This document shows, one piece after another, positions 1-7,107 of a stretch of 9,660 bases of DNA. The notes under the pieces were generated by a model. The model did no database searches, had not been told where the DNA came from, and saw nothing but the letters and a program-made list of their open reading frames with translations. How positions within the stretch are numbered: position 1 is the first letter of the stretch; each line of letters begins with the position of its first letter. Source of the DNA: Clostridia bacterium (lineage in GTDB: Bacteria > Bacillota > Clostridia > Christensenellales > Aristaeellaceae); contig CAAEEC010000043.1 of assembly GCA_900754755.1 (NCBI GenBank), forward strand, positions 1 to 9,660, given 5' to 3'. The translations under genes were made by a program, and so were the position numbers.

Positions 1-861
<861 letters not shown>

Positions 862-867
862 GTGAAT

Positions 868-876
868 CACTCCTTT
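868..876 (-). promoter_or_regulatory. Ribosome binding site of sigA, fixing a TTG start
   Basis: On the minus strand the sequence AAAGGAGTG lies in the 22-base gap between the dnaG stop and sigA. Its AGGAG core is 8 bases from TTG at 861-859. This near-perfect Shine-Dalgarno match is the reason for choosing the non-ATG start rather than the internal ATG eight codons later. Confidence 0.85.
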
Positions 877-883
877 CGACCGG

Positions 884-2611
884 TCAAAAACGATCCAGTT
901 CCGCGAGCAGCCCATTCAGCCGCTCCAACAATTCCCTGCGCTGTGCGCCTTGCGCGGTGGAGAGCGCTTGTCGCAACGCGGCGATCTGCTCTTCCAGCCG
1001 GCGCCGGCGGATGCTGGCCAGGCACTGCCCCGCCATTTCCAGGGCCACCGCCGCGTCCTGCGGCAGCGCCTCGTATTCCAGCGCGCCCAGCGCTGTGGCG
1101 CGGTCTTCGCCCTCGGCCATTTCGCCCACCAGCTCGCCCGGCGTTCGCCCGGCACTCAGCCCCTCGAACAGGGCGCGACACACGGCGTCGTCAAAATCCT
1201 CGGGACACACCGTGCCTTCGGGCAAAAGATTGGCGGCCTTTAGCGCGACTAGGCGCTGCTGCGCTAGCACGTAATCCGGCGGGCTCTTGGGCGGCGCGAC
1301 GCGCCGGGGCCGCACGGCGGGCGAACGCTCCACCGGCGACGCGCCGATCTGCCGGTACAGCACATCGCGCTCAAAGCCCGTGCGCTGCGCCACAATGGCC
1401 ACGTAATTTTCCAATTCCACGGGGTTTTTCACCCGTTTCAAGATGCCGCAGGCCGTTAGCGCGTATTGCGTGCGCCCGTCCTGCGTGGCGAGATCCAGCC
1501 CGTCCTGCGCGCGCAACAGGCGGAACTCATAAGCGTCCATGGGCGCGAGCTGGGCAAACGCCTGCGCGCCCTGCGCGCGCATAAAATCATCGGGATCCAT
1601 GCCGTCTGGATACAGTATGACCCGCGCGCGCACATTTTGCGCTTCCAGAATATCCAGCGCGCGCAACGTGGCTTTTTGGCCCGCGCTGTCGCCGTCGTAG
1701 CTGATCCAGATTTCCGGCGCGTACCGCGCCATCAGGCTGGCCTGCTCGGGCGTGAGCGCCGTGCCCAGCGTGGCCACCACGCCTTCCACGCCGTGCCTGC
1801 GCAGGGAAACCGCGTCCATATATCCCTCCACGAGCACCACGCGCGCAATGCCGCGCTCCTTTTTGAGCCAATTCATGCAATACAGGTTCAGGCGCTTGTT
1901 GAACACGATGGTTTCGCTCGTGTTCAAATATTTGGGCTGCGCCTCGCCCATGGCGCGGCCGCCAAAGCCCAATATGCGCCCCTGTGCGGAAATGATGGGG
2001 AACATCACCCGGTCGCGAAACATATCGAATGTTTTGCCGTTTTTGTCGACCACCAGGCCGGCCTTCAGCAGCGTTTCCCGCTCGAAGCCTTGCTTGCGCA
2101 GCTCCTCAAACGTTTCCCCCCAGCCAGCCGGGCTGGCGCCCAGGCCAAAATGCTTGATGTCCGCGTCGTTCAGGCCGCGGCGGTAAAGATAATCGCGCGC
2201 GCTGGCGCCTTCGCTGGACCAGATTCGCCGGTGGAAAAACATGGCCGCCGCGTGGTTGGCTTCGTACACCGCCTCGCGCAGCCGCGCCGCCGCCTGGCTA
2301 TCCGCATCGCGCGGCCGGTCGGGCAATTCAAGGCCCGCGCGCTCCGCCAGCAGCTTCACCGCGTCGATAAATTCCATCCGTTCCATTTCCATCACGAAAT
2401 GGACCAGATTGCCGCCTTTGTGGCAGCCAAAGCAATAATATAGCTGTGCGTCGGCATCCACGCTGAAGGACGGGGATTTTTCGCTGTGAAACGGGCAGAG
2501 GCCCCAATAGCGGTGGCCCTTTTGCTTCAACTGGACGTATTCGCCCACAACATCTTCCAGATGCACCCGCGCATTCAGCTCCGCGAGAAATTCACTGAAC
2601 TGCTGTGCCAT
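884..2611 (-). CDS. dnaG: DNA primase DnaG
   Basis: Synthesises the RNA primers used by the replicative polymerase at the fork, working with the DnaB-type helicase. 575 residues, within the usual bacterial range. The N-terminal CHC2 zinc-binding domain has ligands C39, H42, C60 and C63 (LCPFH and [10 protein letters not shown]). The central RNA polymerase/Toprim core shows MFPI and GFGGRAM (203-221), KYLNTSET (227-234), the catalytic EGYMD (E262) and the metal-binding DGDSAGQKA (D306, D308), followed by DPDDFM. The C-terminal helical, arginine-rich segment fits the helicase-interacting domain. ATG at 2611 gives the normal DnaG N-terminus (about 38 residues before the first zinc ligand). The best purine-rich site, GGAGGAG, is about 13 bases upstream, rather far, so translation initiation may be weak. 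The reading frame stays open another 110 codons upstream, but that part has no DnaG character and crosses a terminator. It precedes sigA by 22 bases. Confidence 0.97.
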   Translation of the reverse strand: MAQQFSEFLAELNARVHLEDVVGEYVQLKQKGHRYWGLCPFHSEKSPSFSVDADAQLYYCFGCHKGGNLVHFVMEMERMEFIDAVKLLAERAGLELPDRPRDADSQAAARLREAVYEANHAAAMFFHRRIWSSEGASARDYLYRRGLNDADIKHFGLGASPAGWGETFEELRKQGFERETLLKAGLVVDKNGKTFDMFRDRVMFPIISAQGRILGFGGRAMGEAQPKYLNTSETIVFNKRLNLYCMNWLKKERGIARVVLVEGYMDAVSLRRHGVEGVVATLGTALTPEQASLMARYAPEIWISYDGDSAGQKATLRALDILEAQNVRARVILYPDGMDPDDFMRAQGAQAFAQLAPMDAYEFRLLRAQDGLDLATQDGRTQYALTACGILKRVKNPVELENYVAIVAQRTGFERDVLYRQIGASPVERSPAVRPRRVAPPKSPPDYVLAQQRLVALKAANLLPEGTVCPEDFDDAVCRALFEGLSAGRTPGELVGEMAEGEDRATALGALEYEALPQDAAVALEMAGQCLASIRRRRLEEQIAALRQALSTAQGAQRRELLERLNGLLAELDRF

Positions 2612-2888
2612 GCCGCCTGCCCGTCTCCTCCATCTCTCTTGTGTACATTCGCGCTTTAGAATATTCGCCGCGCGCCCCGCGGATTCCTGCATACGCGCGG
2701 GAAAATGCGCCGCAATTTCCCGCGCCTCGCGCGCCAATTCAATACCGTGAATATAAATACCACGCTTTGCGGGGGAAAACCTGCACAAAACGCGGGTTAA
2801 CAGAAATTTCCGAAAAAGTTTATGGGCGCGCCCGCGCACGGGGGTATTGTCGCCCAGCGCATGGGAAAAACGTATTTTTAGAACAAAG
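2612..2888 (-). other. Untranslated region upstream of dnaG
   Basis: About 280 bases lie between the oxidoreductase terminator and the dnaG start. No gene is supported here, although the dnaG frame happens to stay open through it. The stretch around 2740-2770 is locally AT-rich. On the minus strand it reads TATTTATATTCACGG, with a TTTTCC sequence 17 bases before TTATAT. This is the only place a dnaG-sigA promoter could be guessed, and the match to consensus is poor. No convincing hairpin leader or riboswitch was recognised. Confidence 0.35.
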
Positions 2889-2925
2889 GGGCTGCGAAAG
2901 AACCTTTGCCGTTCTTCCGCAGCCC
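2881..2925 (-). terminator. Rho-independent terminator after the FAD oxidoreductase gene
   Basis: On the minus strand a 15-base-pair stem pairs 2925-2911 with 2903-2889 and contains one G-U pair. The 7-base loop is GGCAAAG. The stem is followed by the T-rich run CTTTGTTCT (2888-2880). It begins 25 bases after the TAA at 2951. The T tract is interrupted, so termination may be incomplete. On the plus strand the hairpin has no following T run, so it fits the minus-strand gene. It separates that gene from the dnaG-sigA unit. Confidence 0.8.
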
Positions 2926-2950
2926 GCCATCGCCGATTCATTTGGCGCCG

Positions 2951-4213
2951 TTAGATGCCCAGGAACGCGCCGTTTTCGCGCAAAACCTGCTGGATGCGGC
3001 CCACATCCCGCTCTTTCACGTTGACGCCCGCCTTGCAGGCCACCGAGGCGGCCACGCCCGCTGCCTCGCCCAGCGTGGTCACGATGGGCATGATGCGGTA
3101 GCTCGCCTGCGCCTCGTGCGTGGAAGAGATGCACCGCCCGGCCACCAACAGATTGTCCGCCTCCTTGGGCAACAAGCTGCGGTAGGGGATGGTGTAATAT
3201 TCGCCTTCCTTAAAGTAATAGTGGCTGGTGCCCGCGCCGTCCGGGCTGTGGATATCCACGTCGTAGTTGCCCGCGGCGATGGCGTCCGGGAAGCGCGTGC
3301 AGGCCTTCAACTCTTCCACGGTGAGCACGTGCTCGCCGACGATCATGCGGCTTTCGCGCACGCCGATCTGCGGCCCGCTCATGGTGATATCCGCGTTTTC
3401 AAAGCCGGGAATGTTGTTTTTGAGCATCTCGAACATTTCCAGCATTTGTTCGCGGGCTTCCATTTCGGCCTTGGTGAGGTCGAAGGGATCCACCGGGTTG
3501 AGCTTGATCACGCGCGTGGTGTTGAAGTGTACCACGTTCTTCACCGGGTGGAAGAACATGAGCACGTCCTCGCGCGGGTTGCGGATCTTGCCCTCTTTTT
3601 GCAGCTTTTGGTACAGGGGCGTGATCTTATCGCGATTGGCGCGGAACTTTTCCATGTCCACATTGGCCACGCGGAAGCACAGCGTCATCGGCTGGCACAG
3701 ATGGTCGCTATCGCGGCCCAGGCGCGTGGGGCAGCCGGCCATCACGGCCAGATCCGCGTCGCCCGTGCAATCGATGAAATAGCGCGCGCCCAGGCGGATT
3801 TTGCCCGATTTGCCCACCACGGTGACCGAGCGCAGCGTTTCGCCCTCTTTTTCCACATCGCACAGCGTAACGTGCAAAAGCACGTGTACGCCCGCTTGAA
3901 TCGCCATGCGGTCGAGCACGATCTTCATGTATTCCTCATGGAACATATTGCCCTGCTGCGCGCCCAGGCGGATGAGTTCCTGCTGGATTTCGGCAAAAAT
4001 GCCCTGCGAAAGCTCCACGCGCTTCTTTTCACCGTCCACCACCAGGTTGGTGCCGTTGTTCATGAAAGGATTGATCAGGCAGTTGCCCAACGCGCCGCCC
4101 AAAAAGCCCGATTGCTCGCATAGGAGCACATCCAGGCCCTGCCGCGCCGCCGCCACGGCCGCCGCCACGCCTGTGAGCCCGCCGCCCACGACCACGAGAT
4201 CATACGTTTGCAT
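2951..4213 (-). CDS. FAD-dependent oxidoreductase (FAD_oxidored family)
   Basis: Predicted cytosolic flavoprotein of 420 residues; the substrate cannot be read from the sequence. The N-terminal Rossmann fold begins YDLVVVGGGLTG (G10, G12, G15), with E33 at the end of the second strand to bind the ribose of FAD. A second conserved block is YFIDCTGDADLAVMAG (145-160), typical of the FAD_oxidored and FAD-binding-2-like families. The C-terminal flavin motif LLVAGRCISSTHEA (355-368), followed by SYRIMPIVTTLGEAAGVAAS, is characteristic of FAD_oxidored (PF12831) proteins of Bacillota and related bacteria. There is no signal peptide or membrane segment. ATG at 4213 is chosen because the Rossmann fold starts four residues later. 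The open frame upstream to 4531 runs through the promoter. The ribosome binding site is weak (GAAAGTGGG). The gene is alone between its own promoter and terminator. No neighbouring gene hints at the substrate; relatives act in sugar or small-molecule oxidation, which is only a family-level guess. Confidence 0.9.
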   Translation of the reverse strand: MQTYDLVVVGGGLTGVAAAVAAARQGLDVLLCEQSGFLGGALGNCLINPFMNNGTNLVVDGEKKRVELSQGIFAEIQQELIRLGAQQGNMFHEEYMKIVLDRMAIQAGVHVLLHVTLCDVEKEGETLRSVTVVGKSGKIRLGARYFIDCTGDADLAVMAGCPTRLGRDSDHLCQPMTLCFRVANVDMEKFRANRDKITPLYQKLQKEGKIRNPREDVLMFFHPVKNVVHFNTTRVIKLNPVDPFDLTKAEMEAREQMLEMFEMLKNNIPGFENADITMSGPQIGVRESRMIVGEHVLTVEELKACTRFPDAIAAGNYDVDIHSPDGAGTSHYYFKEGEYYTIPYRSLLPKEADNLLVAGRCISSTHEAQASYRIMPIVTTLGEAAGVAASVACKAGVNVKERDVGRIQQVLRENGAFLGI

Positions 4214-4253
4214 ACAAAATCGCCCACTTTCTATTTGCGTTTGGGATACGCTT

Positions 4254-4282
4254 ATTGTAGCGCCAAAGGGAGCGCGTGTCAA
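4254..4282 (-). promoter_or_regulatory. Sigma-A promoter of the FAD oxidoreductase gene
   Basis: On the minus strand a perfect -35 TTGACA (4282-4277), a 17-base spacer and -10 TACAAT (4259-4254) lie about 40 bases before the ATG at 4213. Just upstream is a second TTGACA in tandem (4288-4283), making a duplicated -35 hexamer. The inner copy has ideal spacing. Confidence 0.88.
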
Positions 4283-4396
4283 TGTCAAAAACGCGCCCGC
4301 CCTGCCAGGCCGTTTTGGACAAAATCGACGCAAACACGCGATGGACAGGCGAACCTTACAAGCATATCCAAAGATGGGATTTTTTCTTGTTCTATG

Positions 4397-4425
4397 TTGA
4401 AAAATATAGAAAACTTTGGTATAAT
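4397..4425 (+). promoter_or_regulatory. Sigma-A promoter of the helicase operon
   Basis: -35 TTGAAA (4397-4402), a 17-base spacer and a perfect -10 TATAAT (4420-4425). Expected transcription start is near 4432, giving a leader of about 40 bases before the GTG at 4472. It is divergent from the oxidoreductase promoter, with about 114 bases between the two -35 elements. Nothing else was recognised in that gap. Confidence 0.9.
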
Positions 4426-4459
4426 CCGAATTGTACAAAAGAATGAGTTTTGCGGGCAG

Positions 4460-4466
4460 AAGGGGA
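4460..4466 (+). promoter_or_regulatory. Ribosome binding site fixing the GTG start of the helicase
   Basis: AAGGGGA ends 5 bases before GTG at 4472. An out-of-frame ATG at 4466 overlaps the site and is too close to be used. The in-frame ATG upstream at 4394 overlaps the promoter. Together these point to GTG as the start. Confidence 0.75.
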
Positions 4467-4471
4467 ATGCT

Positions 4472-7060
4472 GTGGAAAATAGAAGCGACTGGCGCGAAGA
4501 AGAAAGGTTCAGCAAAGCCATTTATGGCCACCTAGAAGGCAAAGTCCACCAAAAAACGCAAAATGCGCAGCGCGCGGCGCAGGAAGTGGAAAAAGGGCGT
4601 TACGAAGACCAAGATAGCTTTATTTCACACGGAGAACGGAGCAAGGCGCAGAAAGAGCTTTCCGAAGCACAGGCGCTAGCGAGCGCGCTGTGGCGCAACC
4701 CTTATTTTGCGCACGTCCGCTTGCGGGAAGAGGACGAGGCGCAGCCCGAGGAATATTTTCTTTCGTCGAGCGCGACGCTGGACAGGATGGAAGAAATTCC
4801 TGGCGACGGCCAAAACGTGTACCGGTTGATTCCCTTTATACGGGACGAGGAACGCCCATTTTTTCGCGCGGTCTTCGATTGCTATCAAAGGCGCGATGGA
4901 GAGAAGATTTCCTACGATGTACCGCGCAATGGGCAAAAGGAACAACATGTTTGTCAGCCGCTGTTGGTGCGCAATGTAACGGTGCAAAGCGGCAAGCTTC
5001 AGAAAGTTCACACGCTCTATTCCTCGCAGGCGAACGAGGATGTGCAGGCGCAAATCGAAGAATTGCTCTTGCGGCGCCTGGAAGAGAACCGCGCCACCCC
5101 GGGCTTGCACAACATCATCGATACCCTACAACCCAAGCAATTAGCCATTGTTAATGCCGATCCGGGCGATAGCTTTGTGGTGCAAGGCTGCGCGGGGTCG
5201 GGCAAATCGCAATGCATGATCCACCGGCTGTTTTATTTGCGGAAAACACTGGAAAAGGATTGGGACAAGGTGCTCTGGATTACGCCGACCCAGCTATTCC
5301 GGAATTATACACAAACACTGCTCAAGACGTACCGGTTGGATGCCATAGACAATGCCTCGCTGGCGGAATTGTACCGGCGAACGTTGCAGGGGTTTGATTC
5401 CCGGTTTGCCAGCAGGCAGTATCGCTTTGAACTCACGGAAGAATATTTGCCGGACGCGTATTTGCGCGAGGTCTATGCGCCTGAGCAAATGGCGAGCATC
5501 GACGCGGAGATTCAAAACGCCATATCCGTGCACATTAAAGCTGCTTGCGAGCAGTTGGCGCGCTCTATGCCGGATATGAGCACGGTGGATATCGAATACG
5601 TGCGCGAAATGGAGGGCGCTCTGTCGGCAGAAATCCGCGAGATGGAAGCAACGGAGGGCCAAGCGCAAGAAGAAGCGCAGCGCGCCGCCCAGCTGGAGAA
5701 GGAGCTGGACATGCTGCGCGCCCGGGAGGCCGAGCTCGTTGCACAGGGAAAGCGGCTTTGCGGCGAGCAGGCGGATTTTTTGCGCAAAAAGGATAGCCTT
5801 GCCGCGGCTCAGGCGGAGGAGCAGGACTGGGCGGAACTGGTGCGGCAAGAAGAACAAGCGTACGAACGCGAAATGCGGGATTTTTTGCGGGAAACCGGCC
5901 AGGCTTCGCAGGGGGATGAAATCTTGCGCTTGCGCCAATATACGGCGCTGCGCCGCAAGGCGATGGAGATTGCCATTCCTACGGGGGAGCGCGCGCAATT
6001 TTTTCGCGAAACGCGTGATCAACTAAAGGAGGTCAGCGAAGCGCGCCGCGCCGAACTCTATGCCATCACCGGCCGGATTTCGCCAGAAAAATGGGAATGC
6101 GATCAAGTGCAAAAGGTGCAGGAAGTTCAAAACGCTTTGGAGGACGTGCACGAGGAAATTGCGCAGCGCGAGGAAGATCTGGGCAAAATCGGGCGGCAGG
6201 AAAACGATAAAAAAGAGCCGCAAAAGCGACGGCTGGCAAGGCTGGCGACCATGAAACGGGTGCGCTATTATCTGCGCAGCATAGAGAGCAGCGTATTCGA
6301 GCAGGAAGTTTGGCGTGTGCACGAGAAACTGAAACAAAAGTATGGCATACAGACTTTGCAAATTGAGGAGCAGAACGGCCGCCGGAAGGAAACGCGCATT
6401 CTCTACAAGGTGGATTTGCTATTTTATTTGAAGATTTATCTGTTTTTGCACAAAAAGTACCGGCCAAAGGCGTATCGCCTGATCTGCGTTGACGAGGGGC
6501 AGGATCTGCACAGCGCGGATTACGCCATGCTGCGGGAGCTGTTTCCCGGGGCGGTTTTCAACGTGTTTGGCGACACGGCGCAGGCGCTGCACACCAATTG
6601 CGGCATTCAGGATTGGCGGGCGCAGACGGGGATTGGGCAGATTTATACGCTCAATGACAACTACCGCAACACGGCGGACATCGTCGATTTTTGCAATCGC
6701 AAATATGGCAGCCGGATGCAATATTGCGGACAACCCGGCACGGCGCGCGCGCCACGCGTGGTGGGCGCGCAGGAAGGACGGCGGATGATATTGCAGGAAA
6801 AGCCGGTGGTCATTGTGAAAAACCAACAGGCATTTGAAGAATTGCGCGAACAACTTGCGGTTCCAGAGCGGAAACTGGCGTATATCGATACCAAAATTGA
6901 CGCGATAGTGGGCGAGAAACGCATTCGCTGCTATTCCATCTTTGCGGCCAAAGGGCTGGAGTTTCAAACGGTGTTGGTCTACGATAAGGGAATGACGCGC
7001 AACCAAAAGATGGTCGCCTGCACGCGGGCCATGCAGAAACTGGCTGTGTGGGAAGCGTAA
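4472..7060 (+). CDS. HelD/UvrD-like superfamily 1 helicase with large coiled-coil insertion
   Basis: Predicted 862-residue ATP-dependent motor. Walker A is GCAGSGKS (239-246, K245), followed by HRLFYL. The HR..YL continuation and the preceding FVVQG are typical of HelD, which removes stalled RNA polymerase from DNA. The N-terminus also looks HelD-like: an amphipathic helical start (DWREEERF), then NPYFAHVRL (76-84) matching the family's PYFGRIDF, and IPFIRDEERPFF where family members have a WRAPI-type motif. Walker B is VDEGQDL (D674, E675), motif III GDTAQ (700-704), then LNDNYRN (N730), motif V AAKGLEF (825-831) and motif VI ACTRAM (R852). All catalytic motifs are present, so it should be active. 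Between Walker A and B lie about 430 residues, much of it Glu/Ala/Gln/Arg-rich coiled coil (about 372-477 and 515-590). First gene of a two-gene operon. Alternatively it could be a DNA-repair-type UvrD relative. Confidence 0.82.
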   Translation: MENRSDWREEERFSKAIYGHLEGKVHQKTQNAQRAAQEVEKGRYEDQDSFISHGERSKAQKELSEAQALASALWRNPYFAHVRLREEDEAQPEEYFLSSSATLDRMEEIPGDGQNVYRLIPFIRDEERPFFRAVFDCYQRRDGEKISYDVPRNGQKEQHVCQPLLVRNVTVQSGKLQKVHTLYSSQANEDVQAQIEELLLRRLEENRATPGLHNIIDTLQPKQLAIVNADPGDSFVVQGCAGSGKSQCMIHRLFYLRKTLEKDWDKVLWITPTQLFRNYTQTLLKTYRLDAIDNASLAELYRRTLQGFDSRFASRQYRFELTEEYLPDAYLREVYAPEQMASIDAEIQNAISVHIKAACEQLARSMPDMSTVDIEYVREMEGALSAEIREMEATEGQAQEEAQRAAQLEKELDMLRAREAELVAQGKRLCGEQADFLRKKDSLAAAQAEEQDWAELVRQEEQAYEREMRDFLRETGQASQGDEILRLRQYTALRRKAMEIAIPTGERAQFFRETRDQLKEVSEARRAELYAITGRISPEKWECDQVQKVQEVQNALEDVHEEIAQREEDLGKIGRQENDKKEPQKRRLARLATMKRVRYYLRSIESSVFEQEVWRVHEKLKQKYGIQTLQIEEQNGRRKETRILYKVDLLFYLKIYLFLHKKYRPKAYRLICVDEGQDLHSADYAMLRELFPGAVFNVFGDTAQALHTNCGIQDWRAQTGIGQIYTLNDNYRNTADIVDFCNRKYGSRMQYCGQPGTARAPRVVGAQEGRRMILQEKPVVIVKNQQAFEELREQLAVPERKLAYIDTKIDAIVGEKRIRCYSIFAAKGLEFQTVLVYDKGMTRNQKMVACTRAMQKLAVWEA
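5586..6285 (+). other. Coiled-coil insertion domain inside the helicase
   Basis: Residues about 372-605 contain two long heptad-like stretches rich in Glu, Ala, Gln, Arg and Leu, split by a short segment around residues 480-510. This looks like an antiparallel coiled-coil hairpin inserted in domain 1A, between the Walker A and Walker B halves. HelD proteins carry inserted arms that reach into RNA polymerase channels; this one seems to occupy a comparable place, but equivalence is inferred from position only. Confidence 0.6.
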
Positions 7061-7107
7061 AGGCGGACGATGGACGCGAGCCGCGATACAAGGGCGGAGG
7101 GAAACGC

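Noticed and set aside
2612..2941. N-terminal extension of dnaG by 110 codons
   Set aside because: The frame is open, but the extension runs through the terminator of the upstream gene, lacks DnaG similarity, and would put the zinc finger far from its normal N-terminal place.
2906..4123. Long plus-strand open frame (405 codons) opposite the FAD oxidoreductase
   Set aside because: Antisense shadow of a well-supported flavoprotein gene. It begins inside the terminator hairpin and has no ribosome binding site or motif.
4211..4326. Repeated ACAAAATCG in the divergent intergenic region (4214-4222 and 4318-4326)
   Set aside because: Only a 9-base direct repeat with no symmetry relative to the promoters; probably chance.
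4208..4471. Upstream extension of the helicase frame
   Set aside because: It overlaps both divergent promoters and has no suitable ribosome binding site. GTG at 4472 has a good one and gives a HelD-like N-terminus.
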